Source: Chloroherpetonaceae bacterium (GTDB lineage Bacteria; Bacteroidota; Chlorobiia; Chlorobiales; Thermochlorobacteraceae). From it: a DNA stretch of 62,416 bases. Position 1 is the stretch's first letter. Each line of letters opens with the position of its first letter. The stretch covers positions 1 to 62,416 of the forward strand of contig JANRJQ010000013.1 in assembly GCA_033763895.1 (NCBI GenBank), written 5' to 3'. Below are positions 42,394 through 51,666 of the stretch, piece after piece. The notes below the pieces were generated by a model that was given only the letters and a program-made list of their open reading frames with translations, was not told the origin of the DNA and made no database searches. Both the position numbers and the translations under genes were made by a program.

Positions 42394-44862
42394 TTACTTT
42401 TCGCCTAAAGCTTCTTTAATCACCACGCGCAAATCCGTAAAGTGCGCACGGGTGGCTTCATTGGCCGGAGAGGTGGACGAAACAAGTTTCAGAATTTTAT
42501 CCAACTGACCGCGCGCAAGCGCTTTCATTTCCGAGCTTTCACCCACAACGGTTTGGTTCGGCAAAACCGGGCGAGGAGGCGTGGCTCTCACCTTTCCAAT
42601 CAATTGATTCACCAATTCGCGTTGAAGGTTACGGCGCATTTGGTTCACGTTTCCACTGCGAGCATCGGCGAAAATGCCGGTTGTAAGGTCGTTCACAATC
42701 TCCGTAAGCGAATATGGCGCGCGGCCTGTAAGTTCATAATCCACAAGTGCGCTTCCTCGCGCGGTGCTCAAGACTTGGCGAATCGAACGGGCTTGATGCT
42801 GCTGCACAAGGTCGGCATAGCCGGCTGCTCCAATACGGTCTATGACTTCCATTGGGATTAAATCTTTCGGCAACTGGAAAACATTCTCCTGCAAAAATTT
42901 CATTGCTGCTTTTTGCCGTTCACGCGAAACCGGCTCAAAGTTCTTATCACCTTGTGTGTAGTAATAATTGGTTTCTACCATTCCACCAATCAGCGATGCC
43001 ACATGCCCTGTGAAAAGGCTGCGTTGACCAAAAAATTCGCGCGTAATTTCCTTGAGCTTATCATAATCATCATTGGCTTTTGCATAAGCGGACAAAAGTT
43101 TCTTAGAGATTCGAGCAAGGTTTTTCAGTCCAAGCGGTGAAGCTTCAAGCGGGTCGGAACCGATGTCTTCACTTTGCGCGGTAGGGTCGAGCGGGTCACC
43201 TTGCCGGCCGAAACGCAGCATCGGGTTTTTGATTTGGCGCATTGCAATCTCGTTGAGCTTCTTTTTCTCTTCTTCAACCGAGATGTTGCCAAACTCGCGA
43301 TACCCCCATTCTACCGCGAATTCATCATACGGGCCAATAATCGGAATCAAGCGTGGGCGCGGTTTGTCTTCAGGCTGCGCCACATAATTGAAGCGGCCGT
43401 AATCCATAATGGAGGCTTCAGTGCCATACTGTGCCGTAAACTGGGCATCGCGAAGTTGCTTAACCGTATAACTTTGCGAAGCTTTGAAATTATGCGGGAA
43501 ACCAAGCGTGTGCCCAACTTCGTGAGCGGCCACATACTCAATCAATTCGCCTGAAAGATCGTCGGGCAAAGGCATTGTGTTGGTGCGTTCATCAACGGCG
43601 CCGACTTGCAAGAAATACCAACGCTGCGTAAGCGCATTGATGTTATGGAAGAATTTGATATCGGAATCAATCACCTCACCACTGCGCGGATCGGCAATCG
43701 ACGGCCCATAAGCATTTTGAATTTCAGAAGGAAGCCAACGAATCGAGCTGTAGCGTGCATCTTCAGGATCCCAATTCGGATTATCATCGGGCGCATCTTT
43801 GGCTAAAATGGCATTCTTGAATCCGGCTTTTTCAAAGGCTTTCTGCCACGATTCCACACCACGCTTGATATAAGGCCGCCATTTATCGGGCACTTCGCGG
43901 GCAATGTAAAAAATGATGGGCTTCACCGGCTCGCTCACCTCAGCCGAAGGATTTTTCTTTTCCAAGCGGAAACGTGTGATGAACCTTTTTCTTTCAATGC
44001 CATCGTTGGCGTTGGTGTAATCGACAAAGTTTTCGGTAAAAAACCCAACACGAGAATCGAATTCGCGCGGACGCATTGGCTTTTCGGGCAAAAGCACCAT
44101 ACTGGTGTGCACTTCCACTGAAATGGTTCCTAAAGCAAAATCGGCGCGTGGGCGAACCGGCTGTGGCTGCGGCGATTGTTGCACGCGACCCAAATCAATA
44201 GGATTGGCGCGGTAAGTGAGCACGGCACGGGTTTCAATGTTGGTTGGGAAAGCTTTAACACTTTCAACAAACGAGCGCTTCGGGTCGAGCGATTGCGCAT
44301 CGTAACTTTGAGCGAATTGTGCTTGCTGCTGGCGAGGTGAAAACTCCGGAACATCCGAAACAAAAAACTGCGTTACATCAATTACCACTGATGAATCTTT
44401 CCCATAAGTGAGAATATCAAAGGTGTATAGAATCGCATCGATATTGGATGAAGAAACGGCTTCTATGGCACTGTTATCGGTGGAGCGAAGTCCGTAATAG
44501 ACATCGCGCAAAAGAACACTGTTATTCTTCTTTTGCCATTTCACCACGCGGTTGGCAAGTTCGGTTCCGCCATATCCATAGCTGGATTGCGTTTTTGAAA
44601 CTTGTGCGACGACTAAAAATTCTTTTCCAAAATATTTGGGGTTGATTTCATAAAACACCTTATCCTCGGTGCGGTGCACATCAAAGACACCTTTCAGCAT
44701 CCGAGTGCCTTTTAAAACTTCGGCGTAGGGTTTGAATTTTGAACCTGCGCTATCGCGCGAGGCGGGTGCTTGAGCTTGTGCGAATGAATTTATCGCTACA
44801 ATTCCCATAAGCACAATGAGATAATGGAAAAACGGCTTTGCGCCACCAGCAAAGAACTTCAT
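42394..44862 (-). CDS. Secreted zinc metalloprotease (metzincin-like)
   Basis: An 822-residue protein from the ATG at 44862 with a signal peptide (FFHYLIVLMGIVAINSFAQA). The zinc site HEVGHTLGFPHNF (HExxHxxGxxH, near residue 450) and a Met-turn SIMDYGRFNYV 50 residues later place it in the metzincin clan; the flanking parts match the family of DUF5117/DUF4953-containing proteases of Bacteroidota. The N-terminal DUF5117-type domain spans about 70-280 and the DUF4953-type domain lies after the catalytic part. The substrate is unknown. It is monocistronic, ended by tandem terminators. Confidence 0.93.
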   Translation of the reverse strand: MKFFAGGAKPFFHYLIVLMGIVAINSFAQAQAPASRDSAGSKFKPYAEVLKGTRMLKGVFDVHRTEDKVFYEINPKYFGKEFLVVAQVSKTQSSYGYGGTELANRVVKWQKKNNSVLLRDVYYGLRSTDNSAIEAVSSSNIDAILYTFDILTYGKDSSVVIDVTQFFVSDVPEFSPRQQQAQFAQSYDAQSLDPKRSFVESVKAFPTNIETRAVLTYRANPIDLGRVQQSPQPQPVRPRADFALGTISVEVHTSMVLLPEKPMRPREFDSRVGFFTENFVDYTNANDGIERKRFITRFRLEKKNPSAEVSEPVKPIIFYIAREVPDKWRPYIKRGVESWQKAFEKAGFKNAILAKDAPDDNPNWDPEDARYSSIRWLPSEIQNAYGPSIADPRSGEVIDSDIKFFHNINALTQRWYFLQVGAVDERTNTMPLPDDLSGELIEYVAAHEVGHTLGFPHNFKASQSYTVKQLRDAQFTAQYGTEASIMDYGRFNYVAQPEDKPRPRLIPIIGPYDEFAVEWGYREFGNISVEEEKKKLNEIAMRQIKNPMLRFGRQGDPLDPTAQSEDIGSDPLEASPLGLKNLARISKKLLSAYAKANDDYDKLKEITREFFGQRSLFTGHVASLIGGMVETNYYYTQGDKNFEPVSRERQKAAMKFLQENVFQLPKDLIPMEVIDRIGAAGYADLVQQHQARSIRQVLSTARGSALVDYELTGRAPYSLTEIVNDLTTGIFADARSGNVNQMRRNLQRELVNQLIGKVRATPPRPVLPNQTVVGESSEMKALARGQLDKILKLVSSTSPANEATRAHFTDLRVVIKEALGEK

Positions 44863-45174
44863 AGTTTGTTTTGTTAACATCGTTAAATAGAATCATTCAG
44901 GAATTGAAGAATAGGAATTTTTTTAGTTTTTATCATCTTTTAACTCAATGCAATTAATTAGGCAACAGCAGCCAATGGAATTCCAAGCTTTTAATCAAAA
45001 GGGTGGATTCGCCCATAAAGTAAAGCCCGGCAAGCAGAAGGGCTAGAATTAACTGTGAAAGAAGAATAGATGTTTCTAAAAAAAATCTTTGTAAATTTTT
45101 TTTAACCATCCCCAAAAATTGACCCTCGAAGCCTCTTAATTCCTACAATTTGGGCGAAAAATGATTCTTGATGC

Positions 45175-45202
45175 TTGCAACTCGGGCGATTTTCCTTATA
45201 TT
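45175..45202 (+). promoter_or_regulatory. Candidate sigma-70 promoter of rimP-nusA-infB
   Basis: TTGCAA at 45175-45180 and TATATT at 45197-45202 with a 16-bp spacer, followed by the leader hairpin. Spacing and both boxes are close to consensus. Confidence 0.4.
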
Positions 45203-45257
45203 TACGCGATTTTATTTAACTTTATTTAATCGACTTTCCTTCGATTCGAAATCTGAG

Positions 45258-45282
45258 AGTGGGAGAAAAACCCACTTTTTTT
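45258..45282 (+). terminator. Leader terminator / attenuator before rimP
   Basis: AGTGGG / CCCACT stem with a 7-nt A-rich loop and seven T, located 26 bp upstream of the rimP ATG and downstream of the candidate promoter. NusA-controlled attenuation is known in the leader of this operon in other bacteria, so regulation here is plausible. Confidence 0.65.
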
Positions 45283-45308
45283 GTTTCTAAATTGAAGCGT
45301 GAATCGCG

Positions 45309-45893
45309 ATGAGTCAATTTCAAACAAGAGAAGAAGAAGCAAAAACGTGGGTTCAAACAGAACTTCATGCTTTTTTAGGTGAAAACCCGCTTGATGACGG
45401 AGAATCTGAACCTTATCTCGTGGAATGTGTGCTGAGAAGCTACAATTCATCCGATACTCTTGAAATTTTTCTCGATACTGAAACCGGTGTAACCATCTCG
45501 CAATGTGAGCGTTTTAGCCGTCATCTCAGTGCAGTGTTTGATGCTTCGCCACAAATTCAAGAGCTGTTTCGCAATTATTTGAGAATCGAAGTGTCTTCGC
45601 CCGGAGCAGACCGGCCGATTAAAGATATTCGCGGATTAAAACGCCATATCGGCAGGCGGGTTTCGCTGAAGTTGAAGCACGGATTGAAAGAAGAAGCGGG
45701 AAGTGTAAAACAAAGCGTATTACCGCAAACGGAAGGAAAATTATTGGCCATCGAAACCGATGAAGCCAATCAAACCGTACTCGTTTTGGATACAACGCGG
45801 AAACCCAAAAAAGGTGAGCGGGTTCGTCAAGAGGAACCAAAATCATTTCCTTTTGATTCGGTATCTGAAGCGCAAGTCATAATTGATATTTAA
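45309..45893 (+). CDS. rimP: Ribosome maturation factor RimP
   Basis: A 194-residue RimP. The N-terminal domain has YLVECVLRSYNSSDTLEIFLDTETGVTISQCERFSRHLSAVFD, and the central motif LRIEVSSPGADRPIKD is diagnostic (EVSSPGxxRPL). The C-terminal SH3-like domain has a basic insertion (TTRKPKKGERVRQEE). RimP assists 30S subunit assembly. It is the first gene of rimP-nusA-infB, the conserved bacterial order. Confidence 0.96.
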   Translation: MSQFQTREEEAKTWVQTELHAFLGENPLDDGESEPYLVECVLRSYNSSDTLEIFLDTETGVTISQCERFSRHLSAVFDASPQIQELFRNYLRIEVSSPGADRPIKDIRGLKRHIGRRVSLKLKHGLKEEAGSVKQSVLPQTEGKLLAIETDEANQTVLVLDTTRKPKKGERVRQEEPKSFPFDSVSEAQVIIDI

Positions 45894-45980
45894 TAGGTGG
45901 TGCACCAATTCTTTTTGTCATCGATTATCATAACTCGTCTTTAAGCGCAGCTGCGCCAAAAGAATCAACTCAATCGACCA

Positions 45981-47528
45981 ATGCCGAAAATAAAAAAGCA
46001 AGAGCTTAAAATCGATAAGAAAGCCCAAATCGCAGATGCCTTTTCATCGTTCGACGATTATGATCGCTTGAAGGATAAAAAAGCCGATACCAACGCGGTG
46101 AAAATGGAGTTGGTTGACCTCTTAAAAGAAGCCATACAAAAGCAGCTTCGGAAGGATTATGATCCCGAAACCGAAGCACGCATTATTCTCAATTCGGCCA
46201 AGGGTGATTTAGAAATTTATATCAAGCGCAAAGTTGTTGAAGAAGTAGAATTCCGTGAAATTGAAATCGGGCTTGATGAGGCTAAAGAAATTGATGAAGA
46301 TTTAGGATTGGGTGATTTCTATGAAGAAGGGCCAATGCCAATTGAAAAAATTCTTTCTCGTAAATCGATCCAAATCATTAAGCAAGCCGTGCAGAAAAAA
46401 GTTCGCGATGCCGAACGGATGGCGATTTACGAAGAGTGTGTGAACCTTGTGGGGCAAATCGTTCAAGCGGAAGTCTATCAAATTCGCCCGAAAGAAACCG
46501 TTTTGACACTCAATACCGGCAAAAATCAAAAGGTTGAAATTATCCTCCCCAATGCCGAGCGAATGCAACGCGATAACCCGCGCAAAACCAAAATGATGAA
46601 AGTGTATATTCAAAAGGTTGAGCGCGAAAGAATGCGGCTTCGCATGCCCGATGGCACCGAAATTGAAAAGGAGCGCGAAGACGGCCCAATGCGCGTGATT
46701 GCATCCCGTACCGACGACCGATTCCTCGTCAAACTCTTCGAAAGCGAAGTGACGGAAATCAGCGAAGGAAAGGTCATGATCAAAGCATCTGCACGGGTAC
46801 CCGGCGAGCGAGCGAAAATTGCTGTCGAATCAACCAATTCAAGAATCGATCCGGTCGGCGCATGTGTAGGTCAAAGAGGGGTGCGCATCCAAAATATCGT
46901 CCGCGAACTCAATAACGAAAATATTGATGTCATACCGTTTAGCGATGAGAATCACATCTATATCGCCAAAGCCTTGCAGCCTGCAAAAATCGATCCATTC
47001 TCCGTATCCGTTGACTTCAAAAACCGAAAAGCTCGCGTGACCTTGAAGCCTGATCAAATCAAATACGCCATCGGCAAAAATGGAAACAATATTCTTTTGG
47101 CCGAAAAGCTCACCGGCTTTGAAATTGAAATCTATCGCGAAGCCGATGAATTGCATGACAGCACCGACATCGACATCATCGAATTCCGCGAAGAATTCGG
47201 CGATGACATTGTTTATCAACTCTTGGACTCCGGTCTCGACACCGCCAAAAAAGTTTTAGAAGCCGGACTTGAAAGAATCGAAGAAGCATTGATTTTGCCG
47301 CCAAAAAAACAAGAAGAAGAACTGAAACTCTTTGGTGGAAAAAATTCAAGGCAATCTTTTCCGCAAAGAACGCATACCCGCGTGATTACCGAAGAAGAGC
47401 GTCGGTATTGGCACCGAATTGCCGAAAATATCTTCCGTACCATTGAAGAGCAATACAGCGAAGAAGGTGAAACCGGCGAAAGTGAAAGTGGCGAAGGGGA
47501 AGAAAATACACCTAAGACCCAAGAATAG
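45981..47528 (+). CDS. nusA: Transcription termination/antitermination factor NusA
   Basis: A 515-residue NusA. An N-terminal RNAP-binding domain (about 1-200) precedes an S1 domain (about 205-290, VKIFESEVTEISEGKVMIKASARVPGERAKIAV region) and two KH domains (GACVGQRGVRIQNIVRELNNENIDVI and YAIGKNGNNILLAEKLTGFEIEI). A short acidic tail (EEGETGESESGEGEE) ends the protein; no AR repeats of the proteobacterial type are seen. It acts on pausing and termination. 87 bp after rimP. Confidence 0.97.
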   Translation: MPKIKKQELKIDKKAQIADAFSSFDDYDRLKDKKADTNAVKMELVDLLKEAIQKQLRKDYDPETEARIILNSAKGDLEIYIKRKVVEEVEFREIEIGLDEAKEIDEDLGLGDFYEEGPMPIEKILSRKSIQIIKQAVQKKVRDAERMAIYEECVNLVGQIVQAEVYQIRPKETVLTLNTGKNQKVEIILPNAERMQRDNPRKTKMMKVYIQKVERERMRLRMPDGTEIEKEREDGPMRVIASRTDDRFLVKLFESEVTEISEGKVMIKASARVPGERAKIAVESTNSRIDPVGACVGQRGVRIQNIVRELNNENIDVIPFSDENHIYIAKALQPAKIDPFSVSVDFKNRKARVTLKPDQIKYAIGKNGNNILLAEKLTGFEIEIYREADELHDSTDIDIIEFREEFGDDIVYQLLDSGLDTAKKVLEAGLERIEEALILPPKKQEEELKLFGGKNSRQSFPQRTHTRVITEEERRYWHRIAENIFRTIEEQYSEEGETGESESGEGEENTPKTQE

Positions 47529-47620
47529 TTTTTAATAAAGTATAGAAATTTTGAGAATTTATTACTCATCACGGATCGAGCAACACATACCCGATAATCG
47601 TAGAGAAGAGGAGAGGTCAG

Positions 47621-50600
47621 ATGTCTGAAGAAAAAGAAGTAAAAAAATACAAGGTTCTTGACCTTGCCGATGAACTGACGGTTAGTGCCTCAGACATCCT
47701 GCAAGTTTTGGCCGAAAATAATATGGCGGTCAAATCGGCTTCTTCAAAAATTACCGATGAAATGAGAGAAGTGATTCTCTCTCACTTTCAAGCGGAAAAG
47801 AAGCAGAGCGACGCGCAAAAAAAATTGCGGGCCGATAAAGAAAAGAAATCGAAACAGCTTGCCGCAAAAAGCTCCGGGCAAGCTGATCAACTATTCGATG
47901 AATCGCAAAAAAAGAAAATCCCCTCATTCAAAGGTGAACCGCTTTTTCTAGAAAAGCCAGACTTAAAGGAAGAAACGGTTTCTGAACCGGAAGAGCCTCT
48001 GCCGCCAATTGTTGAATCCAAAACCTCAGAAGTGCAAGAAGCCGAAAAGGAAGCCCCAAAACCTGAACCGATTCCTGAAGTAAAATCTGAGCCGCTTATC
48101 GAAGAAAAACCAGTCACACAGGCTCCCGCTGAACCGAAAGTGATTTCGCCTATCGAAGAGGTTTCGGAAGCAAAATCGGCACCGGTTGAAACGGAAAAAA
48201 CAACACGACCAATGGGAATCAAAGTTGTGGGAACCGTCGAGCTTCCTTCAACTTATTTTCCGAAATCTGGAGATCGAAAACAAGATCAAAAACAAGGTGG
48301 AAATAAATCTGAATTCAAGTCTGATAAAGGATCAGAAAAAGGATCAGAAAGAGGATCAGAAAAGGGTTCAGATAAAGCCACGGAAAAATCAGGTCAAGCG
48401 CAAGGCGGGCAAAGAGGTTCGCGCGGCGAAGCACGACCGGAACATAAAAGTGAACATAAGGGAGATGCCCGGCCGGATCAACGAAATGAGAAGCGTGGGC
48501 CTCAAAACAAAGACACAAGACCGCAAGGCGAGACTCGCCGAGATGACGGCAGAAAACCCGAAAACCGAGATGCCAGATTCGGTCAAAAACCAGACCAACG
48601 AGGAACTCAAAAACCCCCACAAAAAGGAGATGGCAAATTGGGTTTTGGCCAAGAACAAGGCAAGCCGAGTGCATCACCAAGCAATTTCAAAGCCCCTGAA
48701 AAGAGTGAACCCGCTGCGCCGCAACTTCACGGCGAAAATGAAGATGCGTTTGATCCGGATTCGCTTTACAGCCTTGGAAGAAATGAAAAGAGCTTAATCG
48801 AAGCCAAAGAACGCACCAAAATGGGCGGACTTACAGTGGTTGAATTCAAAACCCGTGAGGAACTTGGGCTCGTAAAGAAAAAGAAGAAAGATAAAAAGAA
48901 AAACTTAGGCGAGCGGAAAACCGAATTGCAAGATTTTGTTCCAACAACCTCACGCGAAGTGCCCGCTGCTGCCACTAAAAAACCTGTTTTTGAAGCCGCT
49001 AGCAGCGATCAAATTATCAAACGCGGCATCGCCGATAAACAAGATGCCGGCTTGGCCGCAAAAGGAAAAAAGAAGAAAAAGAACGAAGTCGATTCTCGCC
49101 TTGTCGAACGCAATATTCGCCAAACCATTAGTGATATGGATGAGGTGAGCGAATCCGTGATGCGGCAAAGATTCCGAAAGCGCCGCGCCAAAGAGCGTGA
49201 AGAGCGTCAAGAACTCGCTGCCCAACAAGCCGCTGAAGACAGTAAGAAGATTAAGATTACAGAATTTGCCTCGGCACACGAATTCGCCGATAAAGTGGGC
49301 GTAACACCCAAGGAGGTTATCGAAAAGTGCTTCCGAATGGGCAAATTCATTACCATTAATCAACGCCTTGACCGCGAAACAATTGAAATTCTTGCCCTTG
49401 AATTCGGCAAAGATGTTCTCTTCGTCTCGGATGTTGAAGCTACAGTCGTGGAAATTGATGAAGAAGTTTCACCGATTCTCAAAACCCGTCCGCCTGTCGT
49501 AACTATTATGGGTCATGTCGATCACGGAAAAACCTCACTTCTCGACTACATCCGCCGTAGCAATGTCGTGGCTGGCGAATCAGGCGGGATTACACAGCAT
49601 ATTGGTGCTTATGAAGTGAAACTTGAAAGCGGTCAAAGCATCACATTTTTGGATACACCCGGTCACGAAGCCTTTACGGCGATGCGTGCTCGCGGGGCGC
49701 AAGTCACGGATATTGTGATTCTTGTTGTTGCCGCTGATGACAGCGTGATGCCTCAAACCCTTGAAGCCATTAGCCACGCAAAAGCAGCGAATGTTCCATT
49801 GGTTGTCGCGATTAATAAAATTGATAAACCGGAAGCCAACCCGGATAAGATTCGCACGCAACTTTCTGAAAACGGCGTGCTTGTAGAAGAATGGGGCGGG
49901 GATGTGCAGTGTCAGGAAATTTCGGCGAAAAAGGGGTTGAATGTTCGTGAGCTTTTAGATAAAGTTCTTGTTCAATCCGAATTAATGTCGCTGCAAGCCG
50001 ATTTCAATGAAGAGCGTTTAGCGCGTGGGGTCGTTGTTGAAGCAGAACTTGACCGCGGAAAAGGCATTATTGCCACCGTACTCATTCAACAAGGCATTTT
50101 GAAAATTGGGGATGCCTTTATTGCCGGTGCAGCCGCCGGGAAGGTACGCGCATTGCTTGATGAGCGCGGAAATCGAAAAGAAGTGGTTTATCCATCAGAG
50201 CCTGTGCGCGTCCTCGGCTTTGAAGAATTGCCTGAGGCCGGAGACATTTTCAATGCAATGGAGACCGAGCGGGAAGCACGTGAAATCGCTCAGCGTCGCC
50301 AACTCATTCGCCGTGAACAGGAATTCCGTGCTCGCAACCGTATGAAACTCGATGAAATTGGCCAAGCCGGAATTAAGGAATTACGCATTGTGCTCAAAGC
50401 CGATGTCGGCGGATCACTTGAAGCCTTGGCGGAAGGTCTTATTAAGGTGCAAAACGAAGAGGTTAAGATTCATATCATTCACCGCGGCATCGGTCAAATC
50501 TCTGAATCGGATGTGCTGCTAGCGGCCGCCTCCGATGCAATCATCATCGGATTCCGTGTTCGCCCGAACTTGAAAGCAAAGCAACTTGCCGAGCGTGAAT

Positions 50601-51004
50601 CAATTGACATTCGCTTCTATACCGTGATTTACCACGCCATTGAAGAGGTGGAAAAAGCGCTTGAAGGAATGCTTTCTCCGGAATTCAAAGAAGAAGTGGT
50701 GGGTACCATCGAAATTCGAAATGTGTTCAAAATCTCGAAATTCGGAAATGTGGCCGGTTGTTTTGTACTGGATGGAAAAATTTCGCGCGACGGCAAAGTT
50801 CGACTCCTTCGCGATGGTGTTCAAATCTACGACGGCGAGCTCTCTTCACTCAAGCGGTTCAAAGATGATGTCAAAGAAGTGGCCAGCGGATTCGAGTGCG
50901 GCTTGACTTTGCGAAACTATGATGATGTCAAGGTTGGCGACATTGTGGAAGTGGTTCAAACCGTTGAAACAAAACGAAAACTTGCTACTGCCGACGCACG
51001 ATAA
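47621..51004 (+). CDS. infB: Translation initiation factor IF-2
   Basis: A 1127-residue IF-2, long because of a low-complexity N-terminal half (charged Lys/Glu/Asp/Gly runs, about 90-530). An IF2-N domain (VLDLADELTVSASDILQVL) opens the protein. The G domain begins at about residue 625: GHVDHGKTSL (G1), GGITQHIGAYEV (switch), DTPGHEAF (G3), NKIDKP (G4) and SAKKG (G5), then domains II, III and the C-terminal fMet-tRNA-binding domain. IF-2 places initiator tRNA on the ribosome. It ends the operon with its own strong terminator. Confidence 0.98.
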   Translation: MSEEKEVKKYKVLDLADELTVSASDILQVLAENNMAVKSASSKITDEMREVILSHFQAEKKQSDAQKKLRADKEKKSKQLAAKSSGQADQLFDESQKKKIPSFKGEPLFLEKPDLKEETVSEPEEPLPPIVESKTSEVQEAEKEAPKPEPIPEVKSEPLIEEKPVTQAPAEPKVISPIEEVSEAKSAPVETEKTTRPMGIKVVGTVELPSTYFPKSGDRKQDQKQGGNKSEFKSDKGSEKGSERGSEKGSDKATEKSGQAQGGQRGSRGEARPEHKSEHKGDARPDQRNEKRGPQNKDTRPQGETRRDDGRKPENRDARFGQKPDQRGTQKPPQKGDGKLGFGQEQGKPSASPSNFKAPEKSEPAAPQLHGENEDAFDPDSLYSLGRNEKSLIEAKERTKMGGLTVVEFKTREELGLVKKKKKDKKKNLGERKTELQDFVPTTSREVPAAATKKPVFEAASSDQIIKRGIADKQDAGLAAKGKKKKKNEVDSRLVERNIRQTISDMDEVSESVMRQRFRKRRAKEREERQELAAQQAAEDSKKIKITEFASAHEFADKVGVTPKEVIEKCFRMGKFITINQRLDRETIEILALEFGKDVLFVSDVEATVVEIDEEVSPILKTRPPVVTIMGHVDHGKTSLLDYIRRSNVVAGESGGITQHIGAYEVKLESGQSITFLDTPGHEAFTAMRARGAQVTDIVILVVAADDSVMPQTLEAISHAKAANVPLVVAINKIDKPEANPDKIRTQLSENGVLVEEWGGDVQCQEISAKKGLNVRELLDKVLVQSELMSLQADFNEERLARGVVVEAELDRGKGIIATVLIQQGILKIGDAFIAGAAAGKVRALLDERGNRKEVVYPSEPVRVLGFEELPEAGDIFNAMETEREAREIAQRRQLIRREQEFRARNRMKLDEIGQAGIKELRIVLKADVGGSLEALAEGLIKVQNEEVKIHIIHRGIGQISESDVLLAAASDAIIIGFRVRPNLKAKQLAERESIDIRFYTVIYHAIEEVEKALEGMLSPEFKEEVVGTIEIRNVFKISKFGNVAGCFVLDGKISRDGKVRLLRDGVQIYDGELSSLKRFKDDVKEVASGFECGLTLRNYDDVKVGDIVEVVQTVETKRKLATADAR

Positions 51005-51039
51005 AGCGATACCACAACAAAACTCAAAATCCAATCACC

Positions 51040-51076
51040 AAAAAAGGGATATTGCTAAATGCAGTATCCCTTTTTT
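51040..51076 (+). terminator. Terminator of the rimP-nusA-infB operon
   Basis: 16-bp stem (AAAAAAGGGATATTGC with GCAGTATCCCTTTTTT, one G-U pair) and a 5-nt loop, 35 bp after the infB stop. It closes the operon before any rbfA or truB gene. Confidence 0.92.
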
Positions 51077-51130
51077 AATTTCAGAAAATAACCCAATGTC
51101 TGTCGAATCCCATTAGAAAATAAGGGTATT

Positions 51131-51661
51131 CTAAATCAAGAAATCTACCACAACGCTTGCCTTTAAAAATATAAAATACAAAATAAGACCAAAGACACCT
51201 CCAAGCGTACCGTAAAGAATCACTTCACCTTTTGGCAATAACTTGTAAATGTAAAAACAAGCAAAAATAAAACCCGTTAAAGGCAAGTTAAAATTAACCG
51301 CAGTAAAAATGCCCGGTGTATAATGCAAAAAATAAAAAGTAAAAAGAATATGAGGAAAAAACACATTGAGCAAAACTAAACCGGAAAAAGCACAAATAAT
51401 TCTGAAATAATTTTCCTCACTAAAAAACCTATGAGAGAAAAAAACTACCCAAAATCCTGAAATCCCCAATAAAAACGAGGCGATATACAAATGTACAGAG
51501 GTATCAATTTTCTGAATAAAGGTAAGAAGCGGAAATGGCGGTTCACTTAACCAACTATGAAGAAAAAATATTTCTTCCAAATGATGGATAAAAAAGAAAA
51601 AAGGTAATGCACGTATTGCTTTCGAAAATCCGAACGCGTTTTTAAACTTTGGAAAGGGCAT
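51131..51661 (-). CDS. HXXEE-domain membrane protein
   Basis: A 176-residue protein with about five membrane segments. FFFIHHLEEIFFLHSW carries the HxxEE signature; NVFFPHILFTFYFLHYTPGIFTAVNFNLPLT fits the later NxxxH...YxPG part of that family. The role of HXXEE proteins is not known. It lies 5 bp after the ABC permease gene on the same strand, so it may be a part of the same transport unit. Confidence 0.85.
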   Translation of the reverse strand: MPFPKFKNAFGFSKAIRALPFFFFIHHLEEIFFLHSWLSEPPFPLLTFIQKIDTSVHLYIASFLLGISGFWVVFFSHRFFSEENYFRIICAFSGLVLLNVFFPHILFTFYFLHYTPGIFTAVNFNLPLTGFIFACFYIYKLLPKGEVILYGTLGGVFGLILYFIFLKASVVVDFLI

Positions 51662-51666
51662 ATTTA

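Larger units (their letters stand above)
44863..45308. other. Divergent region before the rimP-nusA-infB operon
   Basis: About 445 bp. Contains a candidate promoter at 45175-45202 and a leader terminator at 45258-45282 upstream of rimP. The part next to the metalloprotease gene carries no feature I can name. Confidence 0.6.
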
